Positions 6,530-14,790 of a stretch of DNA of 36,725 nt are shown here, piece after piece. Position 1 is the first letter of the stretch, and every line of letters begins with the position of its first letter. The translations under genes were made by a program, and so were the position numbers. Source of the stretch: a virus. The stretch covers positions 1 through 36,725 of the IMG/VR virus record IMGVR_UViG_3300047994_000035. The stretch is one strand, 5' to 3'. Below the pieces are notes generated by a model. That model did no database searches. It worked only from the letters and a program-made list of their open reading frames with translations, and was not told the DNA's origin.

Positions 6530-7267
6530 TTAGATAATTCGCGCCTGGCCGAGCGCGCCGGCGCCCAGCACCAGCGGCGCGCCGTTGACGATCCGCACCC
6601 AGGCGGTGCAGCCGGACGCCATCACCCCGGCAATGGCGGCGTAGATTTGCGGATCAGTGACGCCGCCGATCGAAAGCGCCGACCAGGCGAACGCGCCCTC
6701 GTCCCAGCCGCCCAGCGGTTCATCCCAGCCGGACGGCTTGCCCAGCGTGGCCGCCTGCAAGGCGCCGATATCGGGCGCCGTGCCGCGCTCGATGGTGACG
6801 AAAATTTGAAACGAGCAATTCAGATCGCCCCAGCCGCCACCCGAATCCCAGCCGAACGCGCCTTCATCCCACGCGCCCGTGTCGCGGATGTTCGACGGTT
6901 CGAACAAGGCCGGCGTGTTGCCGGTCAGGTCCTGGCACGCCTCGATGATCGCCGCCCGGGTCAGCCGCGGCCGCAGCACCTCATGCTGGATGCGCATCGC
7001 AAAGCCGTAATCGCTCTCGTTCGGACGGCGCACCACGGTGAAGCCCAGGAAATCCTGCGCCGCCAGGTCGACAAACCCATCCGTGGCGGTCAGCAGCCGG
7101 GTCTGCAATTGGACGTAGCCCAGCAGCCCGTAGACCTGGGCCAGCACCGATCCCAGCCCCGCCAGCAGCCCCGACAGCACGGGCGTGCTGTCCGCATCGG
7201 CGAACCATCCGCCCGGCAGCACGGCCCGCAGCCGGGCCGCCATGTCGCCCTGATCGCCGACAGCCAT
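6530..7267 (-). CDS. Baseplate protein of the Mu gp48 / P2 gpI (YmfQ-like) group
   Basis: This 245-residue protein follows the gp47/J-like gene, overlapping its stop in a TGATG junction. It starts with MAARLRAVLPGGWF and a helical region (LSGLLAGLGSVLAQVYGLLG), then FVDLAAQDFLGFTVVRRPNESD. That combination is typical of baseplate wedge proteins that link the J protein to the fibre. Two internal Trp/Gly-rich repeats (GAWDEGAFGWDSGGGWGDL near 130-150 and GWDEPLGGWDEGAFAWS near 180-197) look like a duplicated module. The protein should sit at the baseplate rim and hold the fibre. Assignment rests on gene order and sequence character. Confidence 0.85.
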   Translation of the reverse strand: MAVGDQGDMAARLRAVLPGGWFADADSTPVLSGLLAGLGSVLAQVYGLLGYVQLQTRLLTATDGFVDLAAQDFLGFTVVRRPNESDYGFAMRIQHEVLRPRLTRAAIIEACQDLTGNTPALFEPSNIRDTGAWDEGAFGWDSGGGWGDLNCSFQIFVTIERGTAPDIGALQAATLGKPSGWDEPLGGWDEGAFAWSALSIGGVTDPQIYAAIAGVMASGCTAWVRIVNGAPLVLGAGALGQARII

Positions 7268-8376
7268 CAGGCGACCGTCGAAGTCGTGATCCGGCAGCGC
7301 TGATACGCCGCCGCCGTGACGCTCACCGCGCCGCCATTCAGCGTCAGCGTGGTGATGTCGGCCACGCCCGGATCGGCGCCAAGGATCACCTGATACATCC
7401 GGCCGATCGAGAGCGTCTGGCCGAACGCCAGCGTCGCGGCATAGGCGGCAATGGCGGTCTGCACATTGGCGATCACGTCGGGCTGCACCGCACCGGCGTT
7501 GTAGGACAGCACCGCGTTGACCGAGACGCCGACCACCTGGACGGCCATGACATACAGCGTGATGCCGCTGGCCCGCACGGCATCGACGGCGGCGAACACG
7601 CTGGCCAGCAGATTGGACGGCGGCGCGCCCGATCCGTCATCGACATACACCGTCGATGATCCCGCGCCCGGCGCGCCGTCCACGATGGTATAGGTCAGGC
7701 CTTGCTGGACCGACACCACGGCAGCGCCGATCGCCGCATCGGTGCCCGCCCGCAGGCCCAGGATGAACAATTGGAACCGCGCCTTCAGCGCCGCGTCCGT
7801 CTCCGCGTCGGCGCCATTCGTGAAGGCGGCGCTGTTGGTCGCATAGTCGATGCCCGCCACGCCGGTCGCCATCAGGGTCAGCGTGCCCGGCAGGATATTG
7901 CCCGCCGATCCCGCCACCGCCGCCTGCACCGGCACCGTGACGCTGGCCGTCCCAGCCGCCACCACATAACCGAGCGAAGTGGCCGACCACGCCGCGTTGG
8001 TGGTGTCCGTGGTGACGGTGAAGATCTGCGAACCGTCCGTCGTCTTGATCTGCACGCCCGGCAGCACCAGCGCCGGCTGGGTGGCGCTGTAGCGCGATAG
8101 CGTGACAGTCCCGGTGGCCGCCACCGCCGGCAGGCGGGTCAGCGTCCAGTCGCCGACGAAGCTATCGACGTCGGTCCCGGTGCTGGTGGAGAGCCGCGTG
8201 GTCTGCAGCACCAGCAGGATCAGCCATTGCAGCCACAGCCCGACGCTGGTCACCGCCTCCGCCATGGCGCGCCAGACCGAGCCGATGGTGAAATCCAGCA
8301 CGGTCGCCGTGGTCGCCTGCGCGGCGGCGGCGAAGCGCCGCACCGTGGCGATCTGGGTCAGCAGGTTCAATTGCAT
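7267..8376 (-). CDS. Baseplate J-like protein (Mu gp47 / P2 gpJ family)
   Basis: This 369-residue protein has the baseplate-J layout. The N-terminal region contains DFTIGSVWRAMAEAVTSVGLWLQWLI (about 27-52), the family's initial motif. A middle section has RLPAVAATGTVTLSR and AGSAGNILPGTLT, and the helical RFQLFILGLRAGTDAAIGAAV is the usual segment preceding the conserved core. It forms the wedge that surrounds the central spike in contractile tails. The order W-like, J-like, I-like in the same operon confirms the assignment. Its stop overlaps the next gene's start by one base. Confidence 0.93.
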   Translation of the reverse strand: MQLNLLTQIATVRRFAAAAQATTATVLDFTIGSVWRAMAEAVTSVGLWLQWLILLVLQTTRLSTSTGTDVDSFVGDWTLTRLPAVAATGTVTLSRYSATQPALVLPGVQIKTTDGSQIFTVTTDTTNAAWSATSLGYVVAAGTASVTVPVQAAVAGSAGNILPGTLTLMATGVAGIDYATNSAAFTNGADAETDAALKARFQLFILGLRAGTDAAIGAAVVSVQQGLTYTIVDGAPGAGSSTVYVDDGSGAPPSNLLASVFAAVDAVRASGITLYVMAVQVVGVSVNAVLSYNAGAVQPDVIANVQTAIAAYAATLAFGQTLSIGRMYQVILGADPGVADITTLTLNGGAVSVTAAAYQRCRITTSTVA

Positions 8377-8392
8377 GGGGCGCTCCGGCAGA

Positions 8393-8773
8393 TCAGGGCG
8401 CGTTGGACGCGACGGGAACGGTGGCGGTCTGGCTGGTCCCGGTCACGGCATCGACATATTCGACGGTCGCCGTCACCGTGCCATCCACCGCCACGGTCAC
8501 GGTGACGCTGGGCGGGTCCGGCGTCTGGCTGACCACGAACTCATAGGTGATCTGATTGAGAATCACCGCCTCGATCGCATCGGCCGCGGCCGGCTCGCCG
8601 ATGAACTGCGCCAGCCCGGCGCCGTAATCGAGTTGCCAGATATAGTCGCCGGGGTTGGTCAGCAGCCGCCGCAGCACGCGCTGTGTGCCAAGCGCGCTGC
8701 CATCGGCCGCCAGAATGTCGCCCGCCGCCGACAGCGCCAGGTCGCCGCTGAAATCGAGGGAAAGGTCAGGCAT
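8393..8773 (-). CDS. Baseplate wedge protein W (gp25-like / Mu gp46)
   Basis: This 126-residue protein fits the small gp25/W-like group. The N-terminus is LDFSGDLALSAAGDILAADGS, followed by TQRVLRRLLTNPGDYIWQLDYGAGL (about 30-54). The QRVLRRLLTxPG...YG.GL pattern is the family's recognisable core. A beta-rich C-terminal half (VTVTVAVDGTVTATVEYVDA) follows. It belongs to the inner baseplate wedge that initiates sheath contraction. Its start overlaps the stop of the spike gene by one base, and the J-like gene begins 16 bases further on. Confidence 0.88.
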   Translation of the reverse strand: MPDLSLDFSGDLALSAAGDILAADGSALGTQRVLRRLLTNPGDYIWQLDYGAGLAQFIGEPAAADAIEAVILNQITYEFVVSQTPDPPSVTVTVAVDGTVTATVEYVDAVTGTSQTATVPVASNAP

Positions 8774-9357
8774 CAGGGCGTGACCAGATTCGGCGCCGCG
8801 GTCTGCGCGCTGCCGCTCTGCACGCCGCCATGGGTATGCGCGTTATGATCGGTCCGCAGCAGCGCCAGCGTGCCATGGGCGCCGTTCTGGTCGCTGATGT
8901 CGCCGCTCACCAGCAGCGTGCCGTTGATCTTGACCGTGCCATTCATTTCGATCACGCCGCCCGCGGTCAGCCGGAAGGTCGAGCCGCTGGGGTGGCGGAA
9001 TGTCGGCTCACCCGGCACGGGCGGGATCGCAACACCCCCGCCATAGGGCTGGATCGTGCCGACGGGCTGGCTGGTCGAGTGCACCGCGCCAAGCACCACG
9101 CCATGCCGCAGATCGCCCATATCCGGCGCCACATAGACCTGGGTGCCGACGGTCGGCAGCGTCGAGGCGCCCCAGCCGGCGCCCGCCGCCATCTGCGCCA
9201 CCGGCAGCCAGCCGGATTGCGTGCCTTCCTCGTCCCAGGACACGCGCACCAGCGGCTCGGTCGGATTGACGGCCGAGACGATCGCATGCCGGCCCTGGCC
9301 CATATTGGCGAGCTGCTCGGCCACGATGCCGCGGATCATGTTTTCCAGTTCGGTCAC
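8773..9357 (-). CDS. Baseplate central spike protein (gpV / Mu gp45 family)
   Basis: This 194-residue protein has an N-terminal helix and an OB-fold (about 20-105; VRVSWDEEGTQSGWLPVAQM, then PTVGTQVYVAPDMGDLRHGVVLG). The OB-fold is shared by gp45, gpV and VgrG proteins. A beta-prism-like repeat region (GSTFRLTAGGVIEMNG, VKINGTLLVSGDI) and a C-terminal tip with HNAHTHGG come after it. The His-x-His cluster resembles the metal-binding apex of P2/phi92-type spikes, where iron is held at the point. It should pierce the outer membrane on sheath contraction. It overlaps the hub gene stop by four bases. Confidence 0.93.
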   Translation of the reverse strand: MTELENMIRGIVAEQLANMGQGRHAIVSAVNPTEPLVRVSWDEEGTQSGWLPVAQMAAGAGWGASTLPTVGTQVYVAPDMGDLRHGVVLGAVHSTSQPVGTIQPYGGGVAIPPVPGEPTFRHPSGSTFRLTAGGVIEMNGTVKINGTLLVSGDISDQNGAHGTLALLRTDHNAHTHGGVQSGSAQTAAPNLVTP

Positions 9358-10445
9358 GGCGCTGCCTCATCGGTTTGCGGGCCATGGTTCTTGATGGCGA
9401 TCGTCTGTTCGGTGCCGTCCTGGCCGATATGCCGCGTCACCTCGCCGACGTAGTAAGGCTGCGCCTCCCAGCCGGTGCCCACGCCTTCAAGCTGGATCAC
9501 GTCGCGTGGCGAGACGGCCAGTTCGACGGGGCACTCGATCGTGCCGGTGCGCTCATGCCGGGTGATCTGCTCGCGGTACTGGTCGGCCAGCTTCTGCGCC
9601 TGGTCCTCGGTCAGATTCGGGCGGGTGTAGACGTAGCGGGTCACGCCATCCTTCGGCTGGCCCGTCGTGGAGCCGGATGGCGAGCCGCGCTGAAACGAAC
9701 GGCCTTCGCGCGAGCGCCAGGACCGCACCACGACTTGCACGTCTTTGGCCAAGGTGAGGCTTCGCCGCAGCACCAGCCGCGTCGCGCCCAGCGCCCGGAT
9801 GTCCGGGTCGAACCGCACGGTATAGGGGTTGCCCGGCAGGGTGACGCCGGGCTGGAAATACAGCGTTGTCCCGCTGACAAACACGTCGAAGCCTTCGTCG
9901 CGCGCCAGCTCGGTCAGCAAATCCCACTCGGTGCGCACGCGGGAAAACTGGTCATGCGTGATCTGATCGTGATCGACGGCATAGAAGCGCTTCACCAGCG
10001 TCGTCGTCGCCGTCACCTGCGGGGTCAGCCCGTGCCGCCCGGCCAGGGTGGTGGCGATCTCGCTGGCGGTCTGGTTAGCGAAAGCCTCCTGAGTCTTCGC
10101 CGCCACCAGCCGCTGTGTCAGGTCTTTGCCCTTCGCCCGCACGCTGCCCCAGACCGGATCGATCTCGATCTCGTCCGCCTCGCCGATGATCAGCGACGTC
10201 CAGCCCTGCCCGCCATCGATCGAGGCCTGGACATCGAACAGCGCGCCCTTCAGGTCATCGCCGCCCCACCACTCCAGCGACGGCGCGCCTGGCGCATACA
10301 GCGCGAATTCGGCCGACCACGTGTCCGGCTGGTAATGGCTGTTCTGCGTGACATCGGCGGACACCGCGCCGGGTAGCAATTTGCCATTCACCAGAACCTT
10401 CAGCGCGATCGTGCGGACCGCGCCAAGCGTCACCAGCGATTTCAT
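9354..10445 (-). CDS. Tail hub protein (gpD / Mu gp44 family)
   Basis: This 363-residue protein belongs to the late-control gpD/gp44 hub group. The N-terminal beta domain (LKVLVNGKLLPGAVSADVTQ) and the segment GEADEIEIDPVWGSVRAKGKDLTQRL (about 96-121) are typical. The middle contains DHDQITHDQFSRVRTEWDLLTELARDEG (about 178-205), the helical region conserved in hub proteins, then beta domains. The hub joins the tail tube to the central spike encoded next. It lies 9 bases after the X-like gene and its stop overlaps the spike start by four bases. Confidence 0.9.
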   Translation of the reverse strand: MKSLVTLGAVRTIALKVLVNGKLLPGAVSADVTQNSHYQPDTWSAEFALYAPGAPSLEWWGGDDLKGALFDVQASIDGGQGWTSLIIGEADEIEIDPVWGSVRAKGKDLTQRLVAAKTQEAFANQTASEIATTLAGRHGLTPQVTATTTLVKRFYAVDHDQITHDQFSRVRTEWDLLTELARDEGFDVFVSGTTLYFQPGVTLPGNPYTVRFDPDIRALGATRLVLRRSLTLAKDVQVVVRSWRSREGRSFQRGSPSGSTTGQPKDGVTRYVYTRPNLTEDQAQKLADQYREQITRHERTGTIECPVELAVSPRDVIQLEGVGTGWEAQPYYVGEVTRHIGQDGTEQTIAIKNHGPQTDEAAP

Positions 10446-10454
10446 GGCGGCGCC

Positions 10455-10655
10455 TTACGACTGGGGCGGCAGGCCGCCGCTATCCGGGTTGGCGCCATCG
10501 GGGATTGTCAGCGTGACGATGGCCGGGCCCAGCAGCGGATCGGTCAGGCCGGATGCCTCCGCGATCCGCCACCACGCCAGCGGGTCGCCCAATTCGCGGG
10601 CGGCCACGTGGAACAGCGTCTTGTCGGCGCCGGACGCGGTGATGGTCCGGCTCAT
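10455..10655 (-). CDS. Small tail protein X-like (LysM-type)
   Basis: A 66-residue frame starts at the ATG at 10655, whose ATGA overlaps the stop of the upstream gene (10652). The sequence TLFHVAARELGDPLAWWRIAEASGLTDP (about 13-40) has the LysM-like pattern of a helix, a tryptophan pair and a second helix, as in P2 gpX-type small tail proteins. It lies between the gp43-like and gp44-like genes, where X-like genes often occur. It probably acts as a small hub-attached assembly protein. Longer frames over this region are shadows of the gp43-like gene. Confidence 0.8.
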   Translation of the reverse strand: MSRTITASGADKTLFHVAARELGDPLAWWRIAEASGLTDPLLGPAIVTLTIPDGANPDSGGLPPQS

Positions 10656-11425
10656 AATGCGTTGATCGTCTGCACGCCGGACCCAGCCAGCGCGCCTACG
10701 GCCGAGCCGCCCGCCGCGACGCCCGCCGCAGAGACGGTGCTGGTCAGCCCAAGGGCCGTGGTGGCGCCGCCGATCACGGTCAAGCCTGCTGAAGCGGTGG
10801 ACGCTGCCGCCGTGGCAATCCCGGCCACCGTGCCCAGCCCCGCGCTCACCGCGGCCAGCCCGGGCACGCCGGGCAGCACCGCGCCGATGCGCTGCAGATC
10901 GTCCTGCGCCGTCGCCAGTGCATCGCTCGCCGCGCCGATCTGCGCCGTCAGTCCGGACACGCCCAGCGCGTCGCCGATCTGGTCGAGCAGCGACTCCTTG
11001 ACCGAGGCATCCGGCGGCGGCGGCAGCGGCACGCGCTCGCACGTCACGCTGTAGCGGATTTGGTTGAAGCCTTCGTCGAGCCTGCAATCCGTGAGCACCA
11101 CGCGCAGGCTGGTGCTGCCCCAAAGCAGGGTCATCGGCTGGCCCGCCACGCGCAGCCCGTCCAGCAGCCGCGCCCGCCTTTTGGCGGAGCCGCCCAGGAA
11201 GGTGCCGGACCAGGTGACCGGCGCATCGTCGGGGCCGGTGACATCCATCACCCGCGCGCCGCCGGGCAGCTTGTGCAGTTTGTTGGCCTGCGCCCCGCCG
11301 GACTGGATGCGCTCCGGGACCTCGAAGGCCAGGAAGCGGAACGGCCCGAGCTGCACCGGCGCACCGGCAAGGAACGTGGCGGCGCTGTTCAGGCCGGACC
11401 CCACCGCGGACAGCGCGCCGCTCAT
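10652..11425 (-). CDS. Tail/baseplate assembly protein of the Mu gp43 (DNA-circularisation N-terminal) type
   Basis: The N-terminal half of this 257-residue protein (FRFLAFEVPERIQSGGAQANKL, about 28-49, then KLPGGARVMDVTGPDDAPVTW) is a beta-rich domain of the kind found directly after tape-measure genes in Mu-like and related phages. About 60-130 continues with TWSGTFLGG and SLRVVLTDCRLDEGFNQIRY. The C-terminal half (150-257) is a long Ala/Gly/Ser/Thr-rich region that looks helical and hydrophobic. It overlaps both neighbours by ATGA. Gene order (tape measure, this gene, X-like, gp44-like) supports a role in connecting tail tube and baseplate hub. The exact function is unproven. Confidence 0.75.
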   Translation of the reverse strand: MSGALSAVGSGLNSAATFLAGAPVQLGPFRFLAFEVPERIQSGGAQANKLHKLPGGARVMDVTGPDDAPVTWSGTFLGGSAKRRARLLDGLRVAGQPMTLLWGSTSLRVVLTDCRLDEGFNQIRYSVTCERVPLPPPPDASVKESLLDQIGDALGVSGLTAQIGAASDALATAQDDLQRIGAVLPGVPGLAAVSAGLGTVAGIATAAASTASAGLTVIGGATTALGLTSTVSAAGVAAGGSAVGALAGSGVQTINAL

Positions 11426-13800
11426 GGCAGCCCCATGCCGGGCCAGGGATTGACCCGCACATCCGGCCCGCTGGTGCCCGTGCCGGCCGCACCGCCGATG
11501 CCGCGGGCGATCACGTTGCCGACCTTCTGGCCGTCCAGATTGACCGTGCCGTTCAACTGGATCGGCTTGTTCCGATCGGGCAGCGCCGGGTAGCGGGGCG
11601 CCGCACTCATCCAGGAGCCATTCGGATCGGCCCAGGTGCTGCGGTCGAAGATGCTGAATTTGTCGTCGGCCTGCTGCGCCCGCTTATACCAGTCATGCCT
11701 GCTATCGCGCTGGCCGTCCGTCTCGCCGAGCAGTCCATGCACGCCGTCGCCCAGCTTGCCGGCAAGATAGTCGAAGCCGCTATGCAGCGCCGTGCCGGCG
11801 GCGTAGGCGCCGAGCGCCACCAGGCTCAGACGGGCCGCAGTGGCAGCGCCTGCCATCGCAACCCCGAACATCGTGACGTTCCCGGACATAGCCGCCGCCT
11901 CGGCGCCTGCCAGCCATTGGAACGTCTTGATCATCGGCCCAGCGAACCCGAACACCAGCGACGCCGCGCCGACCGCCAGCGACAAGGCGCCCAGCGCCTC
12001 GGCCGTCTTGACCATCAGCCCGGCGGTGCCGGGGTTGCGCTCCGCCCAGGCGCTCATCGCATTCAGCGCGCCGGTGATATCCTTCACGACGCCGACCGCC
12101 GCCCCCATCACCGGGCCGCCCAGCGCCACCATCAGCCCGTTGACCGCCGCCTCCATCTCCTGGAAGCGCAGTTTCGGGTCGCCATCGACGCGCTCCTTGA
12201 ACGCATCCCGCTCGCCGCCGCCGGCGATGGCGTCGCGGTCGCGCTTGAGCAGCAGATAGTTGCGGATCACATCGCCGATCAGCGCGCCGCCCGGGATGCG
12301 CGAGGCCAGTTGCTGCGCCGTCGCCATGCGCTGGCCCCGCAAAGCGTCGGGATCGGTGGCCAGGCCGCCATGCATGGCGTCGTAACGGTCTATGAACGGC
12401 AGCATCGTCTTTTCGATGAACTCGTACGGGTGGAGCTGCGCCTCGCGCGCATCCGGCAGCACGTTCTGCGGAAAGCGGAATTGCCCGATGCCGGTGTGGA
12501 AATCGATCAGTTGAGGATAGATGCCTTTCCTGCGCTTATAGGCCCGATCTTCATCGGTGATCTCGCGCAGGTGCAGCATCCCGCCTTCCAGCAGCATGTT
12601 CGCTGCCGCCTCGCTCATTTTCCCGGATGCCATCTGCATGGAGAAGCCTTGCAGCGCCGTGCCCGCCTTGGCTGCGCCCATCGACAGGATCGGCATGATG
12701 CTGTCCGCGAACAGCGCCGGGTCAGCCAGCATCGCGCCGGCGGCGTTGCTTGATTTCAGGAATTGCAGGATTTCCGCCGGCCCCACCCGCCCGCCGGTCT
12801 GCACCGTCGTCACTTCGACGTTGCGCAGGAATTTCATCAGCCCGGCGGGATCGATCTCGCCATCCGGGCCTGACAGCGCGCCGCGCAATTCGCCCGCCTG
12901 GATCGCCTTGAACAGATTGCCGATGGCGTCGCCCTTGCCGGCGCTCTGCAGCACGATGGCGGTCTGCGCCATCGCCTTCAGCGCGTCGGGGTTGAGCGCC
13001 TCCTCCGGCTTCTGCAGCAGGCTCATCACGTCCTGGATCATGTGCAGGCCGCCGCCGATCGTCATGCCCGGCACGTTGCGCTGCAGATCGATCGCCTGAT
13101 CGAGTGCCCGCGCCGCCTGCGCCGCGCTGAAGCCCATCGTGCGCAGGCCGGATTGCGCGTGCTCGACCTCGGCCCGCGCCTTCACCACGCTATCGACGAA
13201 TTCGGTCACGGCCGCGCCGACCATGCCGAGGCCGAGGCCGGTCTGCATGAACTCGCTGCTGCTCGGCCGCTCCGGGGGCGCCTTGTAATTCAGCGGGATG
13301 CCCGGCGCGCCGAGCGGGATCTGGAACGGCATCACGCCGCGCCCGGGCGTCGTCAGAGGACCAGCCCCCACTGCCCCGGGACCACCCGGCGGCACATACA
13401 GCGCTGGAAGCTGCGGCGCTGCAGCCGGTGGCGTTGCCCGCGGGCCGCCCCGCGCCGCCGCGTTCGCAGCCGCCGCGGCCGCTGCCGCAGCGCCTGCCGC
13501 GCCGCCAGACGGGATATCCGTCACCGCCCGGTTGAGCGCCCGCGCCGACTCCGCCGCGCGCGCCTGCGCCTGGTGCAGCCGCTCCATCGTCGCCGCCAAA
13601 GTCCGGATGCCCGGCTCGGCCCGCGCGATGCCGCGCAACTGGCTGCCCAGCGTCGTGGCGTTGGACTGCGCGCTCTTGATGATCTTATCGAGCGCCTCGA
13701 ACTGCCGGATCAGCCCCGGCAACGCGGAATTAACGTTGGTTTCCAGGAACAGCGATACACCGATGCGATAGGCTTCGATCAATGGACCGCTCCCCCGCAT
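11422..13800 (-). CDS. Tail tape measure protein
   Basis: This is the longest gene of the tail module (792 residues), placed after the tube and chaperone genes, as tape measures are. It has an N-terminal helical region (about 25-90, GLIRQFEALDKIIKSAQSNA), an Ala-run linker (about 100-130), a long helical body and hydrophobic stretches near 600-690 (LGALSLAVGAASLVFGFAGP and RLSLVALGAYAAGTAL). The role is to set tail length and probably to help DNA entry. The ATG at 13800 lacks a good ribosome site. A TTG at 13782 has GGGGGAG about 7 bases upstream and may be the true start. The ATG overlaps the start codon of the divergent nuclease gene. Confidence 0.93.
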   Translation of the reverse strand: MRGSGPLIEAYRIGVSLFLETNVNSALPGLIRQFEALDKIIKSAQSNATTLGSQLRGIARAEPGIRTLAATMERLHQAQARAAESARALNRAVTDIPSGGAAGAAAAAAAAANAAARGGPRATPPAAAPQLPALYVPPGGPGAVGAGPLTTPGRGVMPFQIPLGAPGIPLNYKAPPERPSSSEFMQTGLGLGMVGAAVTEFVDSVVKARAEVEHAQSGLRTMGFSAAQAARALDQAIDLQRNVPGMTIGGGLHMIQDVMSLLQKPEEALNPDALKAMAQTAIVLQSAGKGDAIGNLFKAIQAGELRGALSGPDGEIDPAGLMKFLRNVEVTTVQTGGRVGPAEILQFLKSSNAAGAMLADPALFADSIMPILSMGAAKAGTALQGFSMQMASGKMSEAAANMLLEGGMLHLREITDEDRAYKRRKGIYPQLIDFHTGIGQFRFPQNVLPDAREAQLHPYEFIEKTMLPFIDRYDAMHGGLATDPDALRGQRMATAQQLASRIPGGALIGDVIRNYLLLKRDRDAIAGGGERDAFKERVDGDPKLRFQEMEAAVNGLMVALGGPVMGAAVGVVKDITGALNAMSAWAERNPGTAGLMVKTAEALGALSLAVGAASLVFGFAGPMIKTFQWLAGAEAAAMSGNVTMFGVAMAGAATAARLSLVALGAYAAGTALHSGFDYLAGKLGDGVHGLLGETDGQRDSRHDWYKRAQQADDKFSIFDRSTWADPNGSWMSAAPRYPALPDRNKPIQLNGTVNLDGQKVGNVIARGIGGAAGTGTSGPDVRVNPWPGMGLP

Positions 13801-14260
13801 GACGCCAAAAGACTACGAACACCACTGCGCCGCCCTGCTACGCGCCGCCGGTTGGCAGGCCCGCGTGGTGGGCCAGTCCGGCGACCAAGGGGCCGACATC
13901 ATCGCCAAGCGCCCCGGCCAGAGCCTGGTTGTCCAGTGCAAGCTGCTGACGGCGCCGGCCGGCAACGCCGCCGTGCAGCAAGTCTGGTCAGCCCAGCGCT
14001 ATTACGGCGCGCCGCACGGGGCCGTCGTGTCCGATAGCGGCTTCACGCCCGCCGCCCGCGCGCTGGCCCGCTCGACCGGCGTGCATCTCTGCCATACCGG
14101 CGCGCTGCTGATCCTGCTCGGGCCGCCGAAGGCCGCCCCGCACCCGACCCATTCGGTACAGTTCTGCCCCTGCGACAAGCTGCTCATCCGGCTGCCTAAA
14201 GGCCGCATCGGCACGGTGCGATGCCCGGATTGCGCGCGCCGCTTCCACGCCGTCGGCTAG
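13799..14260 (+). CDS. Mrr-type restriction-endonuclease-like protein with C-terminal zinc ribbon
   Basis: This 153-residue protein lies on the strand opposite the whole late operon. Residues 5-108 match the Mrr_cat (PD-(D/E)xK) pattern: YEHHCAALLRAAGWQ, then GDQGADIIAK with Asp33, VVQCKL with Gln46 and Lys48 as the (E/Q)xK pair, and a tail of GAVVSDSGFTPAARALA. Residues 120-151 hold CxC...CPDC (Cys123, 125, 142, 145), resembling a zinc ribbon. The catalytic residues are intact, so a DNA nuclease is likely. Its ATG shares CATG with the tape-measure ATG, and its TAG shares CTAG with the stop of the HK97-gp10-like gene, so it fits the gap exactly. No clear ribosome site or promoter is visible. 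It is probably an independently expressed cargo (moron) gene; defence or superinfection exclusion is inference. Confidence 0.85.
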   Translation: MTPKDYEHHCAALLRAAGWQARVVGQSGDQGADIIAKRPGQSLVVQCKLLTAPAGNAAVQQVWSAQRYYGAPHGAVVSDSGFTPAARALARSTGVHLCHTGALLILLGPPKAAPHPTHSVQFCPCDKLLIRLPKGRIGTVRCPDCARRFHAVG

Positions 14261-14790
14261 TTTTCCGGCGGCTCGCCGGGCGGGCGGTTGGACGGCGGCA
14301 ACCCGGCCAGCGCATGCGCCACGTGACCCGCGATGGTGTTGACCACCCAATCCTGCTTACGGAACGCCGCCGCCCCCAGGAACGAACGGGGCGGGACGCC
14401 ATGCCCCAATTCCTGCACCTCGGCGACCAGCCCGATATTGCGCACCGGATTCTCCCGGCTGCCATCGCCGACTTCGCGGTCCGCCACGCCGATCGCCGCT
14501 TCATGGCCGCTCGCCGTCACCTCGATGCTATCGCGCAGCGTGCCGGTGCGCAGCTCGGGATCGTTCTCGGAAAATCCGAGCCGGACCCGCTCGGCCTTGG
14601 TTTCCTCCGCCAGTTCCGCCCAGGCCGCGAACGGCCCGGCCTCGCCTTGATAGATGCCGATCTCGGCGCGCGCCTCGGTCTGCACGATCTCGGCCGCCAG
14701 CCTCACGCCGTCATGCCCGGCGATCTCGGCCGCCGGGATGCGCGTTTCCAGGAACTCGGCGAATGCACCGATCGAGCCGAAATCACGCAT
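14257..14790 (-). CDS. HK97-gp10-like tail completion / virion morphogenesis protein
   Basis: This 177-residue protein shows the gp10-like pattern: an N-terminal helical half (about 5-75, AEFLETRIPAAEIAGHDGV) and then ELRTGTLRDSIEV (about 80-92), the common R-T-G-x-L-R-x-S-I core. The C-terminal GHGVPPRSFLGAAAFRK (about 128-144) is the PPRxFLG motif typical of these head-tail joining proteins. Its ATG at 14790 sits inside the end of the T frame (stop 14783), with GGGAGCGGGAAG upstream as ribosome site. It usually lies in the neck module; here it is between the tail chaperones and the tape measure. Function is inferred from the motif. Confidence 0.78.
   Translation of the reverse strand: MRDFGSIGAFAEFLETRIPAAEIAGHDGVRLAAEIVQTEARAEIGIYQGEAGPFAAWAELAEETKAERVRLGFSENDPELRTGTLRDSIEVTASGHEAAIGVADREVGDGSRENPVRNIGLVAEVQELGHGVPPRSFLGAAAFRKQDWVVNTIAGHVAHALAGLPPSNRPPGEPPEN

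Noticed and set aside
5738-7303. Long + strand open frame opposite fibre and baseplate genes
   Set aside because: Arg/His/Gln-rich shadow sequence crossing two well-supported minus-strand genes.
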